Notes: generated by a model not told the origin, from the sequence alone. A DNA stretch of 64,000 nucleotides from Fodinibius sp052060035 (GCF_052060035.1 NZ_JBPOEA010000002.1:310001-374000), one strand, 5' to 3'; shown: positions 1 through 9,352, counted from the first letter of the stretch. Numbers and translations: made by a program.

Positions 1-811
1 GGGCTTCAAGATCTACTGCCTTTTTTTGTTTTTTTGCTACAGAAATGCTTGGTGCGTCATTGGTTGAGGCTTGATCTGGATTAAAGAGCACATCTTCTTT
101 AAAACGAAGTGAAGCAATCAGGTCTATACTTATTTTTTGCTCTATACCCAAGTCATCAGTCAGTACTTCTAAAAGCTCATCAATGGTATTTTCGGTTTCT
201 ATTAAAGCGGTTTCTGCCTCTACTATTGTATCTTCAATTTTTAAGAGATCAACGTTTGCTATTCGTCCTTTCTGGTAAAGAGCTTGTAGCTGCTCCTTAT
301 TCTTTTTAAGACTATAGACACGTTCATTTTGTACCTTCTTTAGTTCCTTAAGCTGCTGTAATTGAATATATGCCGAGGTTGTTGACTCAATCGTTTCCAT
401 CCGCGCCAGTTCGTACTTTATATTAGCAGCATCGGCCAGTGCTTTTGTTTTTTTGCGCAATGCACCGCTTTCACCAAAATCAAAAACTTTCCATTCAACC
501 TGAATGTTGGCTTCAAATAGTTGGTTGTCGAGGGGAGGAAAGGCCTCTTGCTTACGAATGGGGGTGACAATTTGCGGGTATTGTGACCGCGTATATGATA
601 GGCTACTGTTTATTTTTGGGATATAATCGGAAGAAAGTAAACCGCTGCCTGCTTCCGCAGCTTCTTTATCAGCTTTTGCAATACGTGTATTTGTAGCATG
701 CTCTAAAGATCGTTCTATTGCTTCAGCTAAGGAGATCGGTTTTTCCTGGGCAACAGCTGTTGCTACTAATCCCAAAAATATTAGAAAACTTGTTAATAGT
801 GTACGTAACAA
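1..811 (-). CDS. TolC-family outer-membrane efflux protein, partial
   Basis: The C-terminal part lies beyond the left edge; about 270 residues are visible. Reading from a TTG at 811, the protein has a hydrophobic export signal ending in ...TAVAQ, then an OEP-type helical repeat (SLAEAIERSLEHATNTRIAKA and a long coiled coil with YQKGRIANVDLLKIED). This is the usual layout of the trimeric outer-membrane channel of tripartite efflux pumps. No ATG lies in frame between an upstream stop (823-821) and the TTG, so TTG (or a rare ATT just upstream) is the start. It is a different protein from the TolC-type gene at 5845-7083 and probably opens a separate operon to the left, where an adaptor and an RND pump would be expected. 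A TetR-like palindrome lies 19 bases upstream of the start. Family call is firm; substrate unknown. Confidence 0.85.
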   Translation of the reverse strand, partial: MLRTLLTSFLIFLGLVATAVAQEKPISLAEAIERSLEHATNTRIAKADKEAAEAGSGLLSSDYIPKINSSLSYTRSQYPQIVTPIRKQEAFPPLDNQLFEANIQVEWKVFDFGESGALRKKTKALADAANIKYELARMETIESTTSAYIQLQQLKELKKVQNERVYSLKKNKEQLQALYQKGRIANVDLLKIEDTIVEAETALIETENTIDELLEVLTDDLGIEQKISIDLIASLRFKEDVLFNPDQASTNDAPSISVAKKQKKAVDLEA

Positions 812-829
812 AATAATTATTTATTATAA

Positions 830-845
830 GTGAGCGTTCACTCAC
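830..845. promoter_or_regulatory. TetR-type palindromic operator candidate
   Basis: GTGAG and CTCAC form perfect inverted arms around CGTTCA, immediately upstream of the TTG start of the efflux gene at 811. Size, symmetry and the TGAGTGAACG-like core resemble operators of TetR-family repressors that control efflux operons. No tetR gene is in the window; it could lie in the operon to the left. Inference from motif and position only. Confidence 0.45.
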
Positions 846-894
846 AATATAATTTTATTTAACTTCTAAGTCAATTTGAATACCAGATATTTTA

Positions 895-931
895 TTTATG
901 GGATAATACTGTAACTCTATTATCCCATAAA
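895..931 (-). terminator. Stem-loop after the metal-efflux operon
   Basis: A perfect 14-bp inverted repeat (895-908 with 918-931, arm TTTATGGGATAATA) with a 9-base loop follows the stop of the gene at 967-1473, in the direction of its transcription. The trailing sequence is A/T-rich but lacks a clean U-run, so termination is likely but not proven. The same structure also lies upstream of the left-hand efflux gene. Confidence 0.55.
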
Positions 932-966
932 TAGGGCAAAGTTTGCTTTGAGAATTCTTAGCTCAG

Positions 967-1473
967 TTATGTTAGTTGATTGAACAAAGGTACATAGAGA
1001 TAAGAGTTATGTTCCGGTATTATTTCAACATTACTCGTCTGGTTTTTGGGATGGAAAATCTTGCCTCCCTGATAAGCGGTATAAAGCAAAGCTCCCAGTG
1101 AAATTAATGCTGAGATAGCCAGTATTCCAAAGAGGGTGTTTTGCCAGCGAATATTATAGGAGAGGGCAAAAAATCCCACCGCACTTATTACCCCAGTTAA
1201 AATAGTGAACCAGAAGGCAATTTCAGCCGCTTCTTCGTGATCGTGAATCACATCATGAGAAGCCACATTTAACTCTTCTACAATATCTTCGGCCGCTTCG
1301 CCGGTTTCCATGGCTACATAGCTGCTCACAGCCCCGATCAGAAAGAAGGTAAGGGCAATTTGCAGTATAGAAGTATTCTTCTTGATCAATCCCCATACTA
1401 AGATCAGCAGGCCAAAACCAACACTGAAAATGGGAATATGATTGACGACGAGATGTAAATAATCAGCTTCCAT
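967..1473 (-). CDS. Four-TM membrane protein, DUF2231-like, in metal-efflux operon
   Basis: A 168-residue protein with four predicted membrane spans (about residues 14-31, 37-55, 88-105, 115-132). The N-terminus LHLVVNHIPIF carries the His-x4-His-x-Pro pattern seen at the start of DUF2231-type membrane proteins; a His/Asp/Glu-rich loop (HDVIHDHEEAAE, near residues 73-84) sits between spans 2 and 3 and could bind metal. It is the last gene of the adaptor-pump operon, 18 bases after the RND pump, so a helper role in metal handling is plausible. No enzymatic motif is seen. DUF assignment is from the motif, not from a search. Confidence 0.6.
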   Translation of the reverse strand: MEADYLHLVVNHIPIFSVGFGLLILVWGLIKKNTSILQIALTFFLIGAVSSYVAMETGEAAEDIVEELNVASHDVIHDHEEAAEIAFWFTILTGVISAVGFFALSYNIRWQNTLFGILAISALISLGALLYTAYQGGKIFHPKNQTSNVEIIPEHNSYLYVPLFNQLT

Positions 1474-1491
1474 AATAACTCCGTTTTAAGT

Positions 1492-4400
1492 TTAGAAGGA
1501 TTCCTCCTCCGATACTAGTTCTTTTCCTTTTTCCATCCAATGATAGACGGTGGGTAATACCAGCAGCGTAAGCAGTGTTGCTGTAACAAGACCCCCGACC
1601 ACTACCGAGGCCAACGGACGTTGTACTTCGGAACCGGGCCCAGTGTTAAAGGCCATCGGGATAAATCCGAGGCTGGCTACCAGGGCGGTCATCAGTACGG
1701 GACGTAAACGGTCGCTGGCTCCTTGGATGACGGCTGTTTTGAGGTCTTGTCCTTCTCTCCTCAGATCATTCAAATGAGAGACCAGAACAATACCGTTGAG
1801 CACGGCCACCCCGAACAGGGCCACAAAACCGATGCTGGCTGATACAGAGAGGTAGAGTCCTCTCATCCAGAGCATGAAAATACCTCCGGATAAGGCCATC
1901 GGGAGGTTGAGAAATATCAACAGGGTAAATCTGAACTTGCCAAACATCATATAAAGCAACCCAATAATAATTAATAACGAAATGGGTACCACGATGTAGA
2001 GGTGATTCATAGCTCGCTGCTGGTTTTCAAACGTTCCACCGTATTGCAGAAAGTATCCGGCCGGGATATCAATATTCTCATTGATGGCCTCTCTTAAATT
2101 GGATACGTAGGTACCGATATCAATATCTTTGATATTTATTCCCAGTATGGCACGCCTCCATCCGTTTTCTCGAGAAATTTGCCGGGGGCCTTCTTCAGCA
2201 TTAATATTGGCGACTTCTTTAAGCGGAATATATCCACCGTTGGGTAGCTGTATGGGAACATCCATAATGTCCTGAAAATCCTTTCTCAGGTTTTCAGGAA
2301 GACGCACCCTGATATCAAAGCGGCGCTGGCCTTCAAAAATCTGCCCGGCTGTACTCCCGCCTATACCTGTTTCAATCACACTTTGAACTTCATTTACATT
2401 GAGCCCATAGGTGGCTACTGCTTCACGATCAATTTGAATATTGTAATAGGGTTGTCCGCTACTCTGCTCCATGATAAAATTATCGGTCCCCTTAAGGTCA
2501 CTGAGTAGTCCTGATATTTTTTGTCCCACGGCATTGAGGGTATCAAGCTTTTCACCGAATATTTTCACCGCAATATCAGATTTGACCCCACTCGTTAACT
2601 CATCCACACGCATGGCGATAGGTTGGGTAAAGTTGTAGGATAGACCCGGCTCAGTTTCCAGGTAGGGGCGAATACTTTCGATAATATCTTGTTTACTGAT
2701 TCCATCACGCCACTGCTCACGAGGCTGCAGCACTACCCAAACATCCGTTTGGTGAATACCCATCCAGTCATTGGCAAGATCTGATCGTCCTGTTTTAGGT
2801 ACAACCGTTTTGACTTCAGGAATGTTCTTTTTGATTTTGCCGGCCAACCAGTTGGCATTGTTTACGGATTCATCCAGTGTTACCGAAGGCATGCGGATTT
2901 GCTCGATGAGTATGGATCCCTCATCTAACTCCGGTAAAAACTGGGTGCCAAGGAAGGGCATTATTGCAATGGAAATACCAAATATTGCTACAGCAGAACC
3001 CACAATGATGCCCTTTTTATTCAGACTTTGCTTGAGAAATTTTTCATAGCGAGGCTTTAGCCAGTTAATGACATAGTTTTTACGCGTTTTCACTCCATTA
3101 CGAAATACAAGAGCTGATATAGCAGGCACATAAACCAAGGCTAAAATAAGCGATCCCAGAACCGCAGCTCCCACGGTTATAGCCATGGGTCGAAATAGAA
3201 TACCTTCCATTCCCGAAAAAGTCATTACGGGGACATATACCATCAGGATAATTAAGACCCCAAAGAAAATAGGACGGGCTACTTCATGAGCGGCCTCCCG
3301 AATGATCTTCAGTTTTGATTTTTCCGTTTTATCGCTGTTCAGTTTCTCTACAATATTCTCCACCATCACTACCGATCCATCGACGACCATACCAAAGTCA
3401 ATGGCTCCCAAACTCATAAGGTTTGCGGCAAGTCCCAACTGATCCATTCCAATAAATGCAAAGAGCATAGACAACGGTATTACCGCTGCAACGATGAGGG
3501 CACCGGTAATTTCACCGAGTAAGAGTAGCAACACGGCAATCACAAAGAACCCACCCTCTACCAGGTTGGTAATAATGGTGTCGGTCGTACGGTCAACGAG
3601 ATCAGATTGATCATAAAATTTTTCAATTGTTACCCCCTCGGGTAAACTTTTATTGACCTCGTCAATTTTTTGGTCCATATCCTGGATTACTTTGCGGCCA
3701 TTTCCTCCGCGAAGCATCATTACAATACCGGTGACGATCTCTCCCTGTCCATCGCGGGTTACCGCGCCTTGTCGCAGTTGTTTGCCAATATTTACATCTG
3801 CAATGTCTTTAACATAGATGGGACGATCTTCCGATCGTTTAACAATGATGTTCTCGATATTATCGGCATTGGAAATTTGCCCAAAACCCCGGATAATATA
3901 CTGTTCCCGGTTGTGTTCAAGAAAATTACCTCCGGATACGCTGTTATTGTTTTTAATAGCGTCGGTAACATCCTTTAGGCCAATGCCAAAGTTCCTTAGC
4001 TTATCAGGATCTACTGATACATCATACTGCTTTACAAAGCCTCCGAACGAGTTGATTTCGGTTACTCCATCAACCGTTTTTAATTGAGGGGCAATCAGCC
4101 AATCCTGAATAGTGCGGAGTTCGGTAAGAGTATGGTTTTTGCCTTTTACCTCATACTGAACAATTTCGCCCATAGCGGTAGATATGGGACCCAAATTGGG
4201 GGTGGATACTCCTTCAGGCAGTTCGCCTGCAATACTTTGGACACGCTGGCTTACCTGTTGACGGGCAAAATAAATGTCTGTACCCTCTTCAAACAATATG
4301 GTTACTGCTGACAAGCCAAACTGTGAAATGGAGCGAACTTCTTTAACATTTGGAAGCCCGTTCATCGAGGTCTCTATGGGATAGCTCACCAACCGTTCTA

Positions 4401-4581
4401 CATCATAGGGAGAGTATTGACCGGCTTTAGTAATGACCAGTACTTGAACCGGAGTAACATCAGGTTGAGAATTTATTGGGATATTTGATAATGAAAACAC
4501 GCCCCCAACAGCCATCAGCAAGACCAGGGCAAGGGCTACAAATTTCTGTTTTAAACTAAAATCGATAACTCTGTTTAACAT
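1492..4581 (-). CDS. CzcA/CusA-family heavy-metal RND efflux pump
   Basis: A 1029-residue inner-membrane proton antiporter of the HME-RND class that exports metal ions through a tripartite complex. Length is typical. It has the N-terminal span (residues 13-31), a large periplasmic loop, spans 4-6 with the HME signature DFGMVVDGSVVMVEN (Asp395, Asp401 and Glu408 match the charged residues needed for proton coupling in CzcA), a second periplasmic loop (about 550-860) and the last five spans. It follows the adaptor gene by 18 bases, so the operon order is outer-membrane factor, adaptor, pump, small membrane protein. Whether the cargo is monovalent Cu/Ag or divalent Zn/Co/Cd/Ni cannot be decided here. 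Upstream two-component genes are the likely regulators. Confidence 0.95.
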   Translation of the reverse strand: MLNRVIDFSLKQKFVALALVLLMAVGGVFSLSNIPINSQPDVTPVQVLVITKAGQYSPYDVERLVSYPIETSMNGLPNVKEVRSISQFGLSAVTILFEEGTDIYFARQQVSQRVQSIAGELPEGVSTPNLGPISTAMGEIVQYEVKGKNHTLTELRTIQDWLIAPQLKTVDGVTEINSFGGFVKQYDVSVDPDKLRNFGIGLKDVTDAIKNNNSVSGGNFLEHNREQYIIRGFGQISNADNIENIIVKRSEDRPIYVKDIADVNIGKQLRQGAVTRDGQGEIVTGIVMMLRGGNGRKVIQDMDQKIDEVNKSLPEGVTIEKFYDQSDLVDRTTDTIITNLVEGGFFVIAVLLLLLGEITGALIVAAVIPLSMLFAFIGMDQLGLAANLMSLGAIDFGMVVDGSVVMVENIVEKLNSDKTEKSKLKIIREAAHEVARPIFFGVLIILMVYVPVMTFSGMEGILFRPMAITVGAAVLGSLILALVYVPAISALVFRNGVKTRKNYVINWLKPRYEKFLKQSLNKKGIIVGSAVAIFGISIAIMPFLGTQFLPELDEGSILIEQIRMPSVTLDESVNNANWLAGKIKKNIPEVKTVVPKTGRSDLANDWMGIHQTDVWVVLQPREQWRDGISKQDIIESIRPYLETEPGLSYNFTQPIAMRVDELTSGVKSDIAVKIFGEKLDTLNAVGQKISGLLSDLKGTDNFIMEQSSGQPYYNIQIDREAVATYGLNVNEVQSVIETGIGGSTAGQIFEGQRRFDIRVRLPENLRKDFQDIMDVPIQLPNGGYIPLKEVANINAEEGPRQISRENGWRRAILGINIKDIDIGTYVSNLREAINENIDIPAGYFLQYGGTFENQQRAMNHLYIVVPISLLIIIGLLYMMFGKFRFTLLIFLNLPMALSGGIFMLWMRGLYLSVSASIGFVALFGVAVLNGIVLVSHLNDLRREGQDLKTAVIQGASDRLRPVLMTALVASLGFIPMAFNTGPGSEVQRPLASVVVGGLVTATLLTLLVLPTVYHWMEKGKELVSEEESF

Positions 4582-4599
4582 AGTAGGCGAAACTGTAGG

Positions 4600-5829
4600 T
4601 TAGTCGGCAAATTGTTCGAAACGTTCTAATGCTTTAAGGCTGAAAACCTGGCTCACTGCGATCTTTTCTCCCGGTTTTAGTCCTGAACCTATGACGGCAC
4701 GATCATTAGTCATACGTTCAACCTCGACGATCCTCTTTACATATTCTCGCGGAGAACGCTGTACAAAAACAGCAGCATCTTGTTGTTCAAATTGAATAGC
4801 AGAAAGGGGAATCGTAAAACTTGAATCTGAGGGTTGTGCGGCGTAATTCATCCGTACACTCTGACCCACGATAGGCCAGTTGTTCTGAGTCGGTACAATG
4901 CTGTTAAGCACGATGGATTTGTTTGCTTCGTCCAGAGCCGGATTGACCGAGCCAACCGTCGATTCAATTCTCTTTTTTTGAGGCGTACTGCCTTCTGTTT
5001 TTTCGGTAATTACAACGGGGGTACCCTCACGCACAAAGGGGGCGTCTGCTGCTGAAACAAAGCCTTTAACAAGAACTTCGGTATTATCAATGATATCCAA
5101 GAGTTTGTCATAGGAGTTGACGGATTCTCCAAGATCTATCAGATGCTGATTTAATACACCTGAAATGGGGGCATGAATCGTGAGTTGAGATTTTGGGTCC
5201 GAGGTAAAAGGATCCCAATTTTGAACCTCATTGCTTGTAATACCCACAGCACGAAGCCGAGCTAAAGAAGCACTCTGTTTCGTCATTGCTCTTCGGAGGT
5301 CGGCTTGTGATCGTTGAAGGGTGCGTTCCGGGCTAATCTTTTCTTCCGTTAACACTTTCAGGCGTTCTACCTGTTGTTCTTGATAGGTGACTTCAGCGGT
5401 TGCTTCCAAATAATCACCAACCAAGTTGGCAAATTCCAGACTTTCCAAAGTTAGTAGGGGATCTCCCTTTTGCACCCGGTCTCCCTCGTGGGCATAAATT
5501 TTAGATACCCTTCCGTTAATAGGAGAGCTAACCACAGAAATGCGTTCCGGGGCCGCAAAAACTTGTCCTGGCGCATTAATTGAGAAATTAATTTGATCTT
5601 TTTCTACGGCATAAACTTTAATATTGAGGTCTTCGACTTGTTGCTCGGTGAGCCGCACCACCTGCTCCTGGGTTCCTTTTTCCGAAAGGGAAGGGGGTGT
5701 TCCCGGATCAGTAGTAGTCCCTTCCGGACTGGTATCCGAGCTGCAACTTCCAAGAAAAAGAAGAGACAACAGAATCAGTCCCGCAGATTTAATGGATGAA
5801 TTTATTTTTTGTGATGACAAAACGTTCAT
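4600..5829 (-). CDS. RND efflux periplasmic adaptor lipoprotein (CusB/CzcB type)
   Basis: A 409-residue membrane-fusion protein bridging pump and outer-membrane channel. The N-terminus is a lipoprotein signal with lipobox LGSC (Cys29), followed by a low-complexity Ser/Thr/Pro linker. A barrel/lipoyl half-motif (INGRVSKIYAHEGDRVQKGD, about residues 104-123), a short alpha-hairpin (about 130-190), a second lipoyl half (APISGVLNQHLIDLGESV) and beta-barrel/membrane-proximal domains follow in the usual order. There is no His-rich N-terminal metal-binding extension of the kind found in some CzcB proteins. It starts 15 bases after the stop of the outer-membrane gene, so the two are co-transcribed. 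Confidence 0.92.
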   Translation of the reverse strand: MNVLSSQKINSSIKSAGLILLSLLFLGSCSSDTSPEGTTTDPGTPPSLSEKGTQEQVVRLTEQQVEDLNIKVYAVEKDQINFSINAPGQVFAAPERISVVSSPINGRVSKIYAHEGDRVQKGDPLLTLESLEFANLVGDYLEATAEVTYQEQQVERLKVLTEEKISPERTLQRSQADLRRAMTKQSASLARLRAVGITSNEVQNWDPFTSDPKSQLTIHAPISGVLNQHLIDLGESVNSYDKLLDIIDNTEVLVKGFVSAADAPFVREGTPVVITEKTEGSTPQKKRIESTVGSVNPALDEANKSIVLNSIVPTQNNWPIVGQSVRMNYAAQPSDSSFTIPLSAIQFEQQDAAVFVQRSPREYVKRIVEVERMTNDRAVIGSGLKPGEKIAVSQVFSLKALERFEQFAD

Positions 5830-5844
5830 AATAGATGCTGGATT

Positions 5845-7083
5845 TTAATTAAATATGATATCTGTTTGCAGATATTTCTCGAGTTCGATCACTTGCAGAT
5901 AATAATCTCTCAGTGTTTCGTAATACGATTGCTGTGTTCGCAGGTACGTTCGCTGGGCTTCCAGCAGGGTAAGCAGATCCAGCTCACCGAGTCGGTACCC
6001 TTTTTGTGTCATATCTACCAACTGTTTTGATTTTTCTTGGATAGATTTGCGATATCGAATTACGTTGGCGCGTGTAGTTTCATAGCCGTGCCAGGCTTGC
6101 TCAGCCTGTTTTTTGATGGAAAGTTGTTCTTCACGGTGTTTCCATTCGACTCTGCGATATTCTGCTTTCGACTGTTGCACTTTGTTAGACTGGTTTATGC
6201 CGAACCAAAGGGGCACGCTCACTCCGATTTCAAAAGCGTTGAAATCAAAACCATTGCCAAAATCCTGCCGGTAGTACATAACATTTAGGTCAGGCAGATA
6301 ACTGCTTTTGGCGGCTTTTGTCTGATAGGAAGCAGCAAGCTGTTCTTTATTTATTTGCTGCAGTTGTGGATGGCTTTCTAATTGTTGAAGGACTTCCTCT
6401 TGGTTAATATTTACTTCTACATAATGCAGTGTATCGGGGAAGCCGATTTCATAAGTTTGTTGCTCCTCATCCAGCCCAATCGTCTCAAATAAATTGTAGC
6501 GTGCCTCCATAATCTGCTGGTAGGCTTTCTCCATATTATTTTGTGCTTCGGTAAGCTGAAGATCGGCCTGCATGGCGTCAATTTCGGAGGATTCACCGAG
6601 ATCGGACCGAGCTTGTGCCGCATTTCGCAAGTTTTTTAACAGTTGCACCCGCTCTTGTGCCAGGTGGCTCGATTCAATAGCATAGGCAAGCTTGGTATAG
6701 GCAGATTTCACATTGGCCTTGAGCTGAAGTTTCAATGCCTGTAGTCGGAGTTCCAGCGAACTGGTATTAGCACGTTCGCTTTTTACCCGATAGTAGCCGG
6801 TTAAGGGAAAGTCCAATGATTGTGAAACGATCCAGCGCTGTTCTCCAAAAGTACCCTGACCAATGCCTTCCTTGGCATAGGTAACAGTAGGATTTTTAAT
6901 GCCCAGACTTAGACCGGCCTGTTGTTTTTGGGCTTCAATACTATTTTTTAGCTGGTTTACCTGTGGACTGTGTTCGTAGGCAATATTAAGGGCCTTACCA
7001 ACACTCAAATTGTTAAGGTCCGTTGTATCTTGCGGAGTGGGTTGAAATGAAACAAGCAGTGCAATTATTACAGAAAAAATCAT
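5845..7083 (-). CDS. TolC-family outer-membrane factor of the metal-efflux operon (CusC/CzcC type)
   Basis: A 412-residue protein, first gene of the efflux operon. It has a short N-terminal hydrophobic export signal (IFSVIIALLVSFQ), then two OEP repeats rich in amphipathic helices (LNIAYEHSPQVNQLKNSIEA near residue 33, and a C-terminal GYRLGELDLLTLLEAQRTYL motif near 360, which is characteristic of the second repeat in TolC/CzcC proteins). It forms the outer-membrane duct for the adaptor and pump encoded just downstream. The 273-base region in front of it separates it from the histidine kinase gene and should hold the operon promoter. Confidence 0.9.
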   Translation of the reverse strand: MIFSVIIALLVSFQPTPQDTTDLNNLSVGKALNIAYEHSPQVNQLKNSIEAQKQQAGLSLGIKNPTVTYAKEGIGQGTFGEQRWIVSQSLDFPLTGYYRVKSERANTSSLELRLQALKLQLKANVKSAYTKLAYAIESSHLAQERVQLLKNLRNAAQARSDLGESSEIDAMQADLQLTEAQNNMEKAYQQIMEARYNLFETIGLDEEQQTYEIGFPDTLHYVEVNINQEEVLQQLESHPQLQQINKEQLAASYQTKAAKSSYLPDLNVMYYRQDFGNGFDFNAFEIGVSVPLWFGINQSNKVQQSKAEYRRVEWKHREEQLSIKKQAEQAWHGYETTRANVIRYRKSIQEKSKQLVDMTQKGYRLGELDLLTLLEAQRTYLRTQQSYYETLRDYYLQVIELEKYLQTDIIFN

Positions 7084-7356
7084 TACGTATTTCTTTGTCC
7101 GTTTAAACGCGACTATGCGTAGTTGTTCTGTGGACTAAGGTAATAATCAAATCTGTAGAGAATATGGATTTGGAACCTATACTTTTTGAGACCCTTTATT
7201 CGCCATATCAAGGAAATACTATGGTCTGCTCTCTTGAAAGAGATCTCAAGAGATGGAAGTCATGGTAAGGGAAATTTTTGGAAAAAAGAGATGCAGTTAA
7301 ATTCGAGGGCTGCCAATCAATGACTAATTGTTGATTTTATATGTATAGTCTTGGAT
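7084..7356 (-). promoter_or_regulatory. Presumed promoter region of the metal-efflux operon with two palindromes
   Basis: Non-coding stretch between the end of the histidine kinase gene and the first efflux gene. Two inverted repeats stand out: ACTATGCGTAGT at 7112-7123 (29 bases before the ATG, arms ACTA/TAGT), and TCTCTTGA/TCAAGAGA at 7230-7237/7246-7253 with an 8-base spacer. Either could be the binding site of the OmpR-type regulator encoded upstream. Positions and symmetry are seen; function is inferred. Confidence 0.4.
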
Positions 7357-8676
7357 TTAAAACTGGATGGAAACTTTGGCTCCTTTGTCCGGGCGATTAC
7401 GGGCCGAACAATTGAAATCATGCAGTCGACAGATGCTTTGGACAATGGAGAGTCCCAAACCGGGACTGTTATCATCAAAACCATGGGTGTGATTTTGTGT
7501 TTTTTGAAACCGATCAAAGACCGAATCAATAAACTCTTGTGGAATGCCTGGGCCTTCATCCAGTACAGAAAAGATACGTTGTTCCTCATCACAGCTTGTT
7601 CTGAGGATAATAGAAGCACCGCTTGGCGTATACTTAATTGCATTCTGAATGATATTATAGATGGCCGCCTGAATTAATTCGCTGTTGCCCTTTACTTTAA
7701 TCGTGCAGTCAAACTCTTTATGCATCGTGAGTTGCTTCATCTCAATAAAATCACTGAGCTCATTCATAACATTTTCGGCAATAGCCGTAATTTCGACATC
7801 TTCATCGAGCGAATACTGCCGGTTTTCTACACGACTTATGAGTAGCAAAGCGTTGCTCAGGCGACTCAGCCGCACGGCTGTATCCTGAATATTGCCGGCT
7901 GCTTTAGTGGTTTTTTCATCGAGGGCATCTGCATTCGAAAGAATTTTCTCCGCTTTTTGCCGGATAATAGAAAGTGGAGTCAATAATTCATGGGAGGCAT
8001 TCTGAATAAACTGTTTTTGATCCTCAAACGATGAGCGAATATGCTGCATCATGGAGTTAAGAGCTCGATTTAAAACGTTTATTTCATAGGTACTGGTTTC
8101 GGGGAAGGATTCCTCGAGGTCAGACGGGTCGGAGATATGTTCGAGCGTAGAAACGGTTTGGTAAAAGGGCGTAAGAATTTTATCCAGCACAAATTGATTG
8201 AGGATATAGAGTAGCAGAATCCAGATCAGCAATCCCGCCAGTATGCTCAGTAATATCGTTCTGCTGATATGTTCCCAAGAGGCAACTTCCTCATACAATC
8301 GTACGGTATAATAGGTATCGTTGACATTGATGGCTGTGGTCAGCCGCCGATAGGATTTTTCCTCCACTTCTTTGGTTGGGTTTCGAAGGGTATCGATTGT
8401 CGAAAATTGATTTTCATGTGGGGCAATAGCACCATCATATTTTTGAATTTCGATCCATTCGTAAGAGCCAAGAATGCCCAGCTTTTTGATGTCTTCAAGG
8501 CTGGAGGCGTTTTCGTCAATTTGATTAATGATATCAATTTTGTGTTGCAGCAGGTGATTATCGAGCTCACCGTATACGGAAGAATTCACAAGGTAATAGA
8601 TGCCGACCACAGTAAGGGCAAAAACAACCAGCGTTAAAGCGGTATTACTCAGTAGTATTTTGTTATTCAGTTTCAT
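7357..8676 (-). CDS. Sensor histidine kinase of two-component system next to metal efflux
   Basis: A 439-residue membrane kinase. TM1 spans about residues 9-30, a periplasmic sensor domain 31-138, and TM2 139-165; then a HAMP-like linker, HisKA with phosphoacceptor His229 (NASHELLTPLS) and an HATPase domain with N-box NAIKYTP (345-351), G1 DEGPGIP and G2 GLGLSI (407-411). All catalytic motifs are intact. Its start overlaps the end of the response-regulator gene by 14 bases, so the two are translationally coupled. The downstream gene set is a heavy-metal RND operon, so a CusS/CzcS-like metal-sensing role is the best guess; no metal-binding cluster is obvious in the sensor domain. Confidence 0.9.
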   Translation of the reverse strand: MKLNNKILLSNTALTLVVFALTVVGIYYLVNSSVYGELDNHLLQHKIDIINQIDENASSLEDIKKLGILGSYEWIEIQKYDGAIAPHENQFSTIDTLRNPTKEVEEKSYRRLTTAINVNDTYYTVRLYEEVASWEHISRTILLSILAGLLIWILLLYILNQFVLDKILTPFYQTVSTLEHISDPSDLEESFPETSTYEINVLNRALNSMMQHIRSSFEDQKQFIQNASHELLTPLSIIRQKAEKILSNADALDEKTTKAAGNIQDTAVRLSRLSNALLLISRVENRQYSLDEDVEITAIAENVMNELSDFIEMKQLTMHKEFDCTIKVKGNSELIQAAIYNIIQNAIKYTPSGASIILRTSCDEEQRIFSVLDEGPGIPQEFIDSVFDRFQKTQNHTHGFDDNSPGLGLSIVQSICRLHDFNCSARNRPDKGAKVSIQF

Positions 8677-9349
8677 AAGTCGTCAGTTTGTATCCCACAC
8701 CATACACTGTTTTAATGAGATTCTCCACCCCGGCCGTATTTAATTTTTTACGGACATTTTTCATGTGAGAATTAATAAAATTCAGGGAGAAACGATCATC
8801 AATTTTGCTTCCCCAAATGTGTTCGGCAAGTGCAATCCGGGTGATGGTTTTATTTTTATTAAGCATCAGGTAGCGGAGTATTTTGTACTCAGTTTCTGTG
8901 ACGTCCAGCGGTTTATCATCAACCTGCACCTTCATGTGGTCCAAATTGAGTTTCAACGGACCCGCCGCAATTTGATTATCGCTAAGGTTATATTTTCTGC
9001 GCATTACCGCATGAATGCGGGCTCTCAATTCGGCAATGGGGAAGGGTTTGGCCAGATAATCGTCGCTACCCAGCTCCAGCCCTTTAACTTTATCCTCGGT
9101 TTCCCCGCGGGCCGTGATGATAATAACAGCAGTTTCTTTGTGATCACTTTTAATCGTTTGGAGTAGGTCAAGGCCGTCGCCGTCGGGCAACCCCAGATCC
9201 AATAAAATAAGATCGTATTCTTCTGCTGCTACGAGATCTGAAGCTTTGGTCAGCTTTTGAGCCGAATCAACATTAAATTGTTCTTCGAGCAGACACTCTT
9301 CAAGGTCTTCAATTAGCAGCGGTTCATCTTCAACAATCAGCGCGCGCAT
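8663..9349 (-). CDS. OmpR/PhoB-family response regulator
   Basis: A 228-residue regulator with a receiver domain (acidic pocket EDE at 7-9, phosphorylated Asp51 in LLLDLGLPDGDG, Lys101 in LAKPF) and a C-terminal winged-helix DNA-binding domain (ITRIALAEHIWG and the LIKTVYGVGYKL wing). It lies between a thioesterase gene (3 bases away) and the kinase gene (overlapping), all on the same strand. By position it should control the efflux operon 1.5 kb downstream. Family is certain, target is inferred. Confidence 0.93.
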   Translation of the reverse strand: MRALIVEDEPLLIEDLEECLLEEQFNVDSAQKLTKASDLVAAEEYDLILLDLGLPDGDGLDLLQTIKSDHKETAVIIITARGETEDKVKGLELGSDDYLAKPFPIAELRARIHAVMRRKYNLSDNQIAAGPLKLNLDHMKVQVDDKPLDVTETEYKILRYLMLNKNKTITRIALAEHIWGSKIDDRFSLNFINSHMKNVRKKLNTAGVENLIKTVYGVGYKLTTYETE

Positions 9350-9352
9350 ATG

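Noticed and set aside
7317..7643. Antisense frame over the end of the histidine kinase gene
   Set aside because: The kinase reading has all catalytic motifs and the other frame has no family features.
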